DNA of 10,717 bases, taken from NCBI GenBank assembly GCA_036568605.1, contig DATCSE010000162.1, positions 1 to 10,717 of the forward strand, given 5' to 3'. Of this stretch, positions 1 through 5,321 are shown piece by piece. The notes below the pieces were generated by a model, which was not told the origin of the DNA, did no database searches, and worked only from the letters and a program-made list of their open reading frames with translations. The stretch's first letter is position 1. Every line of letters begins with the position of its first letter. Source of the stretch: DATCSE01 sp036568605 (lineage in GTDB: Bacteria; Pseudomonadota; Gammaproteobacteria; Burkholderiales; Burkholderiaceae_C). The translations under genes and the position numbers were made by a program.

Positions 1-578
1 GCCAGACGGTGACCATGGGCATCGTCTCCGCGCTGGGCCGCTCGCACCTGGGCATCAATACCTTCGAGAATTTCATCCAGACCGACGCGGCGATCAACCC
101 GGGCAACTCGGGCGGCGCACTGGTCGACACGAACGGCAACCTGCTGGGCATCAACACCGCGATCTATTCGCGCAGCGGCGGCAGCCTGGGCATCGGCTTC
201 GCGATTCCGGTCAGCATCGCGCGCCAGGTGATGGAAAGCCTGATCAAGGACGGCGTCGTCACGCGCGGCTACCTGGGCGTCGAGCAGCGCGACCTGACGC
301 CCGAGATCGCCGAGACGCTGAACCTGCCGGTCCGCCGCGGCGTGCTGATCACCGGGGTGCAGCAGAGCGGCCCCGCCGGCGAAGGCGGGATCCGCCCGGG
401 CGACGTGGTCACGCGCATCGGCGACACGCCGATCACCAACTCGGCACAGCTGCTCAACGCGGTCGCGGCGCTGAAGCCGCAGCAGGTCACCGCGATCGGC
501 GTGCAGCGCGGCAACCAGCAACTCGAGCTGAACGTCAAGATCGGCCAGCGCCCGAACCGCTTCGGGCGCCAGCAGTGA
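1..578 (+). CDS. HtrA/DegS-type periplasmic serine protease, 3' part only
   Basis: Partial gene: it enters from outside the window, the first full codon is at base 3, and TGA is at 576-578, giving 191 visible residues. The catalytic serine motif GNSGG is seen with the serine codon at 108-110. It is followed by the usual trypsin-fold strand (LLGINTAIYS) and the GIGFAIPVSIARQVM linker helix. A single PDZ domain follows (roughly visible residues 89-182, with the YLGV carboxylate-binding loop and GGIRPGDVV). The protein ends about ten residues after it. The catalytic His and Asp lie upstream of the window. One PDZ domain rather than two favours the DegS/AlgW type over DegP/DegQ. Family members sit in the periplasm, often membrane-anchored, and act in envelope stress sensing or degradation of misfolded proteins. 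The gene ends 5 bases from the end of convergent tatC. The class is secure; the exact subfamily is not. Confidence 0.93.
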   Translation, partial: QTVTMGIVSALGRSHLGINTFENFIQTDAAINPGNSGGALVDTNGNLLGINTAIYSRSGGSLGIGFAIPVSIARQVMESLIKDGVVTRGYLGVEQRDLTPEIAETLNLPVRRGVLITGVQQSGPAGEGGIRPGDVVTRIGDTPITNSAQLLNAVAALKPQQVTAIGVQRGNQQLELNVKIGQRPNRFGRQQ

Positions 579-583
579 GCGCC

Positions 584-1375
584 TCAGGGCGCGCCGGGCG
601 TGACGGGCTCGTCCTCGGGTGCCTGCGTGTGCTTGATGAAGAGCTGCGCCGCCCAGATGCCGATCTCGTAGAGCAGCACCATCGGCACCGCCAGCGCGAG
701 CATCGAGACGATGTCGGGCGGCGTGATCACCGCGGCGATGATGAACGCGACCACGATGAAGTAGCCGCGGAACTTCCGCAGCTGGTCGATGCTGACGATG
801 CCCACGCGCGCCAGCACGACCACCGCGATCGGCACCTCGAAGGCCGCGCCGAACGCGATGAACATCGTCAGCACGAAGCTGAGATAGGCCTCGATGTCCG
901 GCGCCGCGGTGATGCTCTTGGGCGCGAAGCTCTGGATGAAATGGAAGACCTTGCCGAACACGAAGAAGTAGCAGAACCCGACGCCGGTGAAGAACAGCAG
1001 CGTGCTCGAGATCACCAGCGGCAGCACCAGCTTCTTCTCGTGCGAGTAGAGCCCCGGCGCGACGAACGCCCAGACCTGGTACAGCACCACCGGCAGCGCA
1101 ACGAGGAAACCCGCCAGCAGCGTGATCTTCAGCGGCACGAGGAACGGCGAGATCACGTTGGTCGCGATCAGCGTCGTGCCGGCGGGCAGGTTCGCGACCA
1201 GCGGCTGAGCGAGCAAGTCGTACATCGCGCCCGGCCCCGGCCAGACGCACAAGACGCCGAAGGCGATGCCGATCGCGATCAGCGCGCGGACCAGCCGGTC
1301 GCGCAGTTCGATCAGGTGCGAGACGAAGGGTTGTTCGGTGCCTTCGAGCTCATCCTTCCCGGGTTCGCTGGCCAT
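584..1375 (-). CDS. tatC: Sec-independent protein translocase TatC
   Basis: Polytopic core of the twin-arginine translocase in the inner membrane; with TatB it recognises the RR signal peptide. The product is 263 residues, slightly longer than E. coli TatC. Visible hallmarks are the N-terminal cytoplasmic HLIELRDRL (20-28), the first periplasmic loop with LPAGTTLIATNVISPF (63-78), YQVWAFVAPGLYSHEKK (99-115), FEVP (179-182) and TPPD (218-221). Six hydrophobic segments are evident. Glu23, Glu113 and Glu180 occupy the positions of the conserved loop acids. ATG at 1375-1373 is chosen because it directly precedes the conserved start. The same frame is open back to 1426, but that extension is basic, unlike TatC, and overlaps tatB. 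The start lies 4 bases after the tatB stop, so coupled translation is likely. The tail (PEDEPVTPGAP) is short and acidic. Confidence 0.97.
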   Translation of the reverse strand: MASEPGKDELEGTEQPFVSHLIELRDRLVRALIAIGIAFGVLCVWPGPGAMYDLLAQPLVANLPAGTTLIATNVISPFLVPLKITLLAGFLVALPVVLYQVWAFVAPGLYSHEKKLVLPLVISSTLLFFTGVGFCYFFVFGKVFHFIQSFAPKSITAAPDIEAYLSFVLTMFIAFGAAFEVPIAVVVLARVGIVSIDQLRKFRGYFIVVAFIIAAVITPPDIVSMLALAVPMVLLYEIGIWAAQLFIKHTQAPEDEPVTPGAP

Positions 1376-1379
1376 GCTG

Positions 1380-1871
1380 CTAGACGCTCGGCCGCGGCGG
1401 CCGGAACCGCGCGACCCGGGCCGCACCCGACAGCGCCTTGGTGCGCACGCCGTTGCGCTGCTTGTACCACTGCGGCGTCGCGCCGCGCTTCAGGCGCCAG
1501 TTCTTCTTCGGATGCCTGTACTCGGGCGGCGGCGGGGTCCAGCCGTCGTGCTGGCCGCTGTTGGCGGGCAATGCCGACGAGGCATCGTCGCCCTGCCAGG
1601 CCTTCTCGAGGTCGGCGCCGGTCTGGTGGATCTCGCTGTGCACCGTCTTCTCGACGTCGCGCGCAGCATCCTCGAACTGGGTCTTCATCTTCTTGAGCTC
1701 TTCGAGCTCGATCGAGCGGTTGACCTCGGCCTTCACGTCGGCCACATAACGTTGCGCCTTGCCGATCAGGTGGCCGACCGTGCGTGCGACCCGCGGCAGC
1801 TTCTCGGGCCCGATGACGATCAACGCCACCGCGCCGATCAGCGCCATCTTGTCGAAACCGAAGTCGATCAT
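1380..1871 (-). CDS. tatB: Sec-independent protein translocase TatB
   Basis: Single-span component of the TatBC signal-peptide receptor. The product is 163 residues. It starts MIDFGFDKMALIGAVALIVIG, a short periplasmic end plus membrane helix, and is followed by the GPEKLP hinge (21-26) that marks TatB. A long amphipathic/charged helix runs to about residue 95, after which comes a proline stretch (WTPPPPEY, 111-118). The C-terminal tail is strongly basic (KKNWRLKRG, then GVRTKALSGAARVARFRP). E. coli TatB has no such arginine-rich end, but from memory a similar one is common in Burkholderiales. ATG at 1871-1869 has a good Shine-Dalgarno (GGGAG, complement of 1880-1884) 8 bases upstream, but that site lies inside a perfect hairpin (see the separate entry). 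The gene follows tatA after 65 bases and precedes tatC by 4. Confidence 0.95.
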   Translation of the reverse strand: MIDFGFDKMALIGAVALIVIGPEKLPRVARTVGHLIGKAQRYVADVKAEVNRSIELEELKKMKTQFEDAARDVEKTVHSEIHQTGADLEKAWQGDDASSALPANSGQHDGWTPPPPEYRHPKKNWRLKRGATPQWYKQRNGVRTKALSGAARVARFRPPRPSV

Positions 1872-1879
1872 CGATCAAA

Positions 1880-1898
1880 CTCCCTCGCGCGGAGGGAG
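1880..1898 (-). promoter_or_regulatory. Hairpin covering the tatB ribosome-binding site
   Basis: On the minus strand the leader reads CTCCCTC, a CGCGC loop, then GAGGGAG: a perfect 7-bp stem with a 5-base loop. The 3' arm is the tatB Shine-Dalgarno, 8 bases before ATG. If folded, it would hide the ribosome-binding site and lower TatB initiation relative to TatA. The inverted repeat is seen directly; the regulatory role is inferred. There is no U-tract, so it is not an intrinsic terminator. Confidence 0.4.
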
Positions 1899-1936
1899 CC
1901 AGGTGTCAGGTTCGCGTCGCCGCTCAGGACGGAGGC

Positions 1937-2185
1937 TCAAGAGCGGGTCTTGGCCTCGACGTCCACCGTGTTGTTCGCGTCGGCCGACGTCTTCTGCGTG
2001 CCGACCTGCTGCGACGGCGGCACCGGCGCATCGCCGGCCGACGCGCTGCCGTCGCGCATGCCGTCCTTGAAGCCCTTGACCGCACCGCCCAGATCCGAGC
2101 CGATGTTCTTGAGCTTCTTCGTGCCAAAGATCAGCACGACGACCAGCAGCACGATCAGCCAGTGCCAGATGCTGAATGAACCCAT
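1937..2185 (-). CDS. tatA: Sec-independent protein translocase TatA
   Basis: Pore or membrane-thinning component of the Tat system, normally the most abundant subunit. The product is 82 residues, a usual length. Visible are MGSFSIWHWLI (the short N-terminus typical of TatA), a membrane helix to about residue 20, the FGTKKLKNIG hinge (20-29), and the amphipathic helix DLGGAVKGFKDGM (31-43). A low-complexity polar tail follows. The FGxKKL hinge separates it from TatB, which has GPEKLP. ATG at 2185-2183 has a clear GGAGA Shine-Dalgarno (complement of 2192-2196) 7 bases upstream, the best in this operon and in keeping with high TatA output. It lies 44 bases after hinT and 65 before tatB. Confidence 0.96.
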   Translation of the reverse strand: MGSFSIWHWLIVLLVVVLIFGTKKLKNIGSDLGGAVKGFKDGMRDGSASAGDAPVPPSQQVGTQKTSADANNTVDVEAKTRS

Positions 2186-2229
2186 GATGTTTCTCCGAAG
2201 GAATAGCGGATTTTACGGCCCGCGCGGTG

Positions 2230-2577
2230 TCAACCCTTGGCCCAGGGGCGCGGCCCGCCCATGACGTGCATGTGGAAATGCGGCACTTCTTGGCGCCCGT
2301 CCGGCCCGGTGTTGATCAGCGTGCGAAAGCCGTTGACGACGCCGTGCTCGCGCATCAGGTTCGGCGCCATCGAGAGCATCCTGCCGAGCAGCGGCGCGTG
2401 CCGGTCTTCGAGCTCGTACATGCCCGGCACATGCTCCTTCGGGATCAGCAGCAGGTGCACCGGCGCCCACGGCGCGATGTCGTGGAACACGAGCAGCTCG
2501 TCGTCCTCGTAAGCCTTGCGGCTCGGGATCTGGCCGGCGACGATCTTGCAGAAGACGCAGTTCGGGTCGTGGGTCAT
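2230..2577 (-). CDS. hinT: Histidine triad (HIT) nucleotide-binding hydrolase, HinT-like
   Basis: Cytoplasmic purine-nucleoside phosphoramidase of the HIT superfamily. The product is 115 residues, as usual for the branch. The histidine triad is visible as HFHMHVMGG (His100, His102, His104), with the upstream HLLLIPKEHV (41-50) and the N-terminal CVFCKIVAGQIPS (7-19), where Cys7 and Cys10 resemble the partial metal-binding pair of this subgroup. His102 would be the nucleophile by family analogy. The start ATG at 2577-2575 has an AGAGGA-like site about 10 bases upstream. The gene sits between the small membrane-protein gene (31-base gap) and tatA (44-base gap). A HIT gene between hisE and tatA is, from memory, a conserved order in Burkholderiales. 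The link to Tat or histidine synthesis is positional only. Confidence 0.93.
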   Translation of the reverse strand: MTHDPNCVFCKIVAGQIPSRKAYEDDELLVFHDIAPWAPVHLLLIPKEHVPGMYELEDRHAPLLGRMLSMAPNLMREHGVVNGFRTLINTGPDGRQEVPHFHMHVMGGPRPWAKG

Positions 2578-2608
2578 GGCGGCTATGTCCTCTCGAGAAG
2601 TGCGGCAG

Positions 2609-3004
2609 TCACGCCGGCATCGCCTGGCGGTTGCTCAGGGCCAGCCAGCCGCGGATCACGCGGTACAGGAACCACAGCGAGATCACCGCCCAGGCGATCC
2701 AGCCCGGGATGATGAACAGCAACCACAACGGGATCGTGACGATGTACAGCCCGCCGGCCCACAGCACGCTGCGGATGCGCCAGCTGAAGTGCGAGGCTTG
2801 CCAGGTGCCGGCGGCATCATCGCGCTTGAACAGGTCGAGGAAGAACGCGACCAGCAGCAGCACGATGCTCGCCTGCACGCCGGGCAGCACCGCGCCGATC
2901 GCGACGACCGCGTGCAGCGCATAGCTGATGTGGCCGATCGTGCGCAGCGTCTGCTCGTGCTGGGCGTCGGGTGCGGGGGCCGCGTTGTCGATGATGTCGT
3001 TCAT
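2609..3004 (-). CDS. Small integral membrane protein, DUF4870-like
   Basis: The product is 131 residues and its function is unknown. After a polar N-terminus (1-20) there are about four hydrophobic segments, roughly 24-41, 45-59, 78-97 and 98-117. Between the second and third lies a soluble stretch with TWQASHFSWRIRSVLW (67-82), an SHFxWxxR-type motif that I associate with DUF4870/Tic20-like small membrane proteins. The N-terminus (MNDIIDNAAPAPDAQHEQ) has no signal peptide. ATG at 3004-3002 overlaps the hisE stop as ATGA, which fixes the start and implies coupled translation; the longer open frame back to 3145 is only the shadow of hisE. By synteny this is the 'membrane protein' usually found between hisE and hinT. 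The family assignment is moderate, and no role in histidine synthesis is shown. Confidence 0.85.
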   Translation of the reverse strand: MNDIIDNAAPAPDAQHEQTLRTIGHISYALHAVVAIGAVLPGVQASIVLLLVAFFLDLFKRDDAAGTWQASHFSWRIRSVLWAGGLYIVTIPLWLLFIIPGWIAWAVISLWFLYRVIRGWLALSNRQAMPA

Positions 3005-3351
3005 ACACCCTCCTGGGACCGCCTCTCGTGCTTGCGCAGCGCGAACTCCTCCAGGCCCGAGAGCCCTTCGCGGCGCTCCAGCTCGGCGATCACGTCGGCC
3101 GGGGCGACGCCGAACGCGCTGAGCGCGAGCATCGAATGAAACCACAGGTCGGCGGTCTCGGCGACGATCTTCTTCGGGTCGCCATCCTTGCAGGCCATCA
3201 CGACCTCGGTCGCCTCTTCGCCGACCTTCTTCAGGATCGCGTCGGTGCCCTTGTGGAACAGCCGCGCGACGTAACTCTGGTCCGGGTCGCCGGCCTTGCG
3301 CTGCTCGATCACCGCGGCCAACCGCGCCAACGTGTCGCTGCTCGTCGTCAT
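3001..3351 (-). CDS. hisE: Phosphoribosyl-ATP pyrophosphatase
   Basis: Second step of histidine synthesis: hydrolyses phosphoribosyl-ATP to phosphoribosyl-AMP and pyrophosphate in the cytoplasm. The product is 116 residues and matches the stand-alone HisE family (MazG-like all-alpha fold). Visible are YVARLFHKGTDAILKKVGEEATE (27-49) with the metal-binding acids of the KVGEEATE segment, and VAETADLWFHSMLAL (63-77) with Glu65 and Asp68. The ATG at 3351-3349 overlaps the hisI stop as ATGA, so HisI and HisE are separate but tightly coupled proteins; in enterobacteria they are fused. The 3' end overlaps the membrane-protein start by ATGA as well. The other his genes are not in the window. Confidence 0.96.
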   Translation of the reverse strand: MTTSSDTLARLAAVIEQRKAGDPDQSYVARLFHKGTDAILKKVGEEATEVVMACKDGDPKKIVAETADLWFHSMLALSAFGVAPADVIAELERREGLSGLEEFALRKHERRSQEGV

Positions 3352-3737
3352 TTGTAGATGGCTTTCGGCTCTTTCAAGACCGGTTCGACGGTCGTCCATC
3401 GGCCATCCTCGAGCTTCTGGAAGAAGCAGGAATGGCGCCCCGTGTGGCAGGCGATGCCGGGCGCGTGGCCGAGCTGCTCGACCTTCAGCAGCACCACGTC
3501 GTTGTCGCAGTCCAGACGCAGCTCGTGCACCTTCTGCACATGGCCGCTTTCCTCGCCCTTGTGCCACAGGCGCTGGCGCGAGCGGCTGTAGTAGACCGCC
3601 TCGCCGAGCTCGGCCGTCTTCGCGAGCGCTTCGCGGTTCATGAACGCGAACATCAGCACGTCGTTGCTGCCGACTTCCTGCGCGATTGCCGGCACCAGCC
3701 CTTGCGCATCCCAACGAACTTCATCGAGCCAGCTCAT
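3348..3737 (-). CDS. hisI: Phosphoribosyl-AMP cyclohydrolase
   Basis: Third step of histidine synthesis: opens the purine ring of phosphoribosyl-AMP to give ProFAR. The product is 129 residues, typical of the monofunctional enzyme. Signatures seen are LMFAFMNREAL (28-38), the RSRQRLWHKGEESGHVQ segment (52-68), the Mg-site DCDND (76-80) and the zinc-site ACHTGRHSCFF (96-106, with Cys97 and Cys104). ATG at 3737-3735 starts the conserved MSWLDEVRWD. It has only a weak G-rich Shine-Dalgarno, and its ATG overlaps the stop of the upstream 36-codon ORF as ATGA. Where hisF would often precede hisI, here a Nudix gene and an ATPase do. The 5' leader contains two hairpins. Confidence 0.97.
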   Translation of the reverse strand: MSWLDEVRWDAQGLVPAIAQEVGSNDVLMFAFMNREALAKTAELGEAVYYSRSRQRLWHKGEESGHVQKVHELRLDCDNDVVLLKVEQLGHAPGIACHTGRHSCFFQKLEDGRWTTVEPVLKEPKAIYK

Positions 3738-3844
3738 GACAACACCCCGCCCGCCGAATACGGCGAGCGACCCTCCGAGAGGGTCGGGCCTTGCTTGGGG
3801 CGGCCCGGCGCGGCGGCCCGAAGAGTCAGCTTCCGCGTCTTCAT
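3734..3844 (-). CDS. Possible small ORF bridging Nudix gene and hisI
   Basis: A 36-codon ORF fills the only large gap in the operon. Its ATG (3844-3842) overlaps the Nudix stop as ATGA and its TGA (3736-3734) overlaps the hisI ATG as ATGA. The predicted peptide starts MKTRKLTLRAAAPGRPKQG and ends SAGGVLS. It is basic (seven Lys/Arg, one Glu), with no Cys, no His and no membrane segment. Third codon positions are about 83% G or C, like the neighbours, but any ORF in such DNA could show this. It has no family that I recognise and is not the zinc protein YacG, which lacks a match here. It may be a real small protein, or a translated spacer that carries ribosomes to hisI, or chance. It contains the 3768-3786 hairpin. 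Confidence 0.35.
   Translation of the reverse strand: MKTRKLTLRAAAPGRPKQGPTLSEGRSPYSAGGVLS
3768..3786 (-). promoter_or_regulatory. Perfect 8-bp hairpin in the hisI leader
   Basis: The minus strand reads CGACCCTC, TCG loop, GAGGGTCG: a perfect 8-bp stem with a 3-base loop, about 30 bases before the hisI ATG. A smaller stem (CGCCG, TATT loop, CGGCG) follows at 3752-3765. Neither is followed by a U-run, so a standard intrinsic terminator is unlikely. They may be an mRNA processing or stability element, or a remnant of an old transcript end at the Nudix-hisI junction. The repeats are seen; the function is inferred. Confidence 0.35.
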
Positions 3845-4281
3845 GATGCCAGTGTAGTAGGCCCGACAAACCCGCGCTCCTCGGCGAACCAGGCCAGCAC
3901 GGGCAGCGTGCCGGGCAGCACCGGCGCCACCTGCACCGGCAAATCCTGCCAGGCCATCGCCTGGCGCTCGCGCATCTCGAACTCGCCGCGCCAGTCGTAC
4001 ACCTTGCAGAAATGCAGCCGCACCCGGGCGTGCTCGTAGTCGACGATCTCGATGCGCCACGGCTCGACCGCACCGATCTCGATGCCGATCTCCTCGTGCA
4101 GCTCGCGCCGCAGCGCCGCCTCAACCGTCTCGCCGGCCTCGAGCTTGCCACCCGGAAACTCCCAGTAGCCGGCATAGACCTTGCCCTCCGGGCGCGAGGT
4201 CAGCAGGAAGCGGCCGTCGCGATCGACCAGAACCCCGACCGCGACGTCGACGGGCACGCGCTCTTCGACTCCGCTGCTCAC
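3841..4281 (-). CDS. mutT: Nudix hydrolase, MutT-like (8-oxo-dGTP diphosphatase type)
   Basis: The product is 146 residues. The complete Nudix box is present, from Gly45 through Glu51 and the REL-x-EE-x-G core (Arg59, Glu60, Glu63, Glu64, Gly66), with the preceding YAGYWEFPGGKLEAGE segment typical of MutT-type enzymes that cleave oxidised dGTP and sanitise the nucleotide pool. MutT-like length and architecture favour that role, but other Nudix substrates cannot be excluded. There is no suitable ATG before the first strand (VAVGVLV). The GTG at 4281-4279 overlaps the ATPase stop as GTGA and gives MSSGVEERVPVDVAVGVLV, so I take GTG as the start. The pair with the upstream DUF815-type ATPase is, from memory, recurrent in Burkholderiales, usually near argJ rather than hisI. 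Confidence 0.93.
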   Translation of the reverse strand: MSSGVEERVPVDVAVGVLVDRDGRFLLTSRPEGKVYAGYWEFPGGKLEAGETVEAALRRELHEEIGIEIGAVEPWRIEIVDYEHARVRLHFCKVYDWRGEFEMRERQAMAWQDLPVQVAPVLPGTLPVLAWFAEERGFVGPTTLAS

Positions 4282-5159
4282 GTGTGGTGCCTCCCCGCGT
4301 AGTCCTTCGCGAACTGGAAGGCGACGCGCCCCGAGCGCGAGCCGCGCTCCAGCGCCCAGACCAGCGATTCCTGCCGCGCCGCGGCGATCGCCGATTCGGC
4401 TACGCCGAAACTGCGCAGCCACTGCGCGACGATCGCCAGGTATTCGTCCTGCGTGAACGGGTAGAAGCTGACCCACAGCCCGAACCGCTCCGACAACGAG
4501 ATCTTCTCCTCGACCACCTCGCCCGGATGCACCTCGCCGTCCTCGGTGTGCTGGTAGCTGAGGTTCTCCTTCATGTATTCGGGCAGCAGGTGCCGGCGGT
4601 TGCTGGTCGCGTAGATCAGCACGTTGTCCGAGGCCTGCGCGACCGAGCCGTCGAGGATGGATTTCAGCGCCTTGTAGCCGGGCTCGCCTTCGTCGAAGCT
4701 CAGGTCGTCGCAGAACACGATGAAGCGCTCCCGCCGCTCGCCGACCAGGTCGACGATGTCGGGCAGGTCGACCAGGTCGCCCTTGTCGACCTCGATCAGG
4801 CGCAAGCCGCGCGGCGCGAACTCGTTCAGGCAAGCCTTGATCAGCGAGCTCTTGCCGGTGCCGCGAGCGCCGGTCAGCAGCACGTTGTTCGCGCCCAGCC
4901 CGGCGACGAACTGCTCGGTGTTGCGCAGCAGCCGCTCCTTCTGCGGCGCGACCTCGACCAGCGCATCCAGCCGGATCGTCGCGACATGCCGCACCGGCTC
5001 GAGCCGCCCCGAGCCGCCGCGCTTGCGGTAGCGAAACGCGATCGAAGCGCCCCAATCGGGCTCGGCCAGCGGCGCCGGCAGGATGGTTTCGAGCCGCGCG
5101 AGCAGCGTCTCGGCACGCTCGATCAACGGCAACAACAGGGCTTCGGCGGGGGTCGGCAT
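4278..5159 (-). CDS. DUF815-type AAA+ ATP-binding protein
   Basis: The product is 293 residues. Walker A is GARGTGKS (97-104), Walker B is FIVFCDD (146-152), a sensor-like YATSNRRHL lies at 183-191, and ERFGLWVSFYPFTQDEYL (224-241) is the conserved C-terminal region of the DUF815 family. A helical N-terminal segment (1-80) precedes the P-loop. The family is found widely next to mutT-type Nudix genes, but its physiological role is not established; I infer only an ATP-dependent cytoplasmic protein. ATG at 5159-5157 has no convincing Shine-Dalgarno. It is the first gene of the minus-strand set, so the promoter for ATPase-mutT and perhaps hisIE should lie in 5160-5321. Its stop overlaps the Nudix GTG start. 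Confidence 0.92.
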   Translation of the reverse strand: MPTPAEALLLPLIERAETLLARLETILPAPLAEPDWGASIAFRYRKRGGSGRLEPVRHVATIRLDALVEVAPQKERLLRNTEQFVAGLGANNVLLTGARGTGKSSLIKACLNEFAPRGLRLIEVDKGDLVDLPDIVDLVGERRERFIVFCDDLSFDEGEPGYKALKSILDGSVAQASDNVLIYATSNRRHLLPEYMKENLSYQHTEDGEVHPGEVVEEKISLSERFGLWVSFYPFTQDEYLAIVAQWLRSFGVAESAIAAARQESLVWALERGSRSGRVAFQFAKDYAGRHHT

Positions 5160-5321
5160 CGGGGACAGCAGCAGAGGGAAAACGCGACCGATCGGGATCG
5201 CGGAAGCGGCAGTGTAGCGGTCGCTTACAGCTACTCGCGGCGTACGCGCTAGCGTGTTGTCCTACGTGCGCAGGGGCCATTGGCCTACGGCGACGCGCCC
5301 TGCGCCTGTTACGGTCGTGCG
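5160..5321. promoter_or_regulatory. Divergent intergenic region between ATPase and otsB
   Basis: 162 bases separate two divergent starts, so promoters for both directions should be here. I see no convincing -35/-10 pair in either direction. Short dyads are present: CCGATCGG (5188-5195), CGCTAGCG (5247-5254) and GGCCA-T-TGGCC (5275-5285, about 36 bases before the otsB ATG). Such dyads are frequent in GC-rich DNA, so an operator role is only a possibility. Confidence 0.5.

Noticed and set aside
575..1696. 373-codon open frame on the plus strand over tatC and tatB
   Set aside because: Extremely Arg/Asp/His-rich, no domain, antisense to clear Tat proteins.
1872..1936. TTG ORF overlapping the tatA stop and running towards tatB
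   Set aside because: Rare start, no overlap with the tatB start, and its end lies within the hairpin region; no support beyond an open frame.
2583..2612. 9-codon GTG ORF between the membrane-protein gene and hinT, overlapping the former's stop as GTGA
   Set aside because: It ends 5 bases before hinT without an overlap and GTGA is common when the last base before TGA is G; too weak to count as a third bridging ORF.
4284..5252. 322-codon open frame on the plus strand opposite the ATPase
   Set aside because: Antisense shadow of a gene with intact Walker motifs; no recognisable fold.
5280..5321. TTG-initiated N-terminal extension of otsB
   Set aside because: It has no ribosome-binding site and an atypical Cys-rich sequence; the ATG at 5322 fits family length.
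5160..5321. Search for sigma-70 promoters between the ATPase gene and otsB
   Set aside because: No pair of boxes with acceptable match and spacing could be seen in either direction, so no promoter is called.
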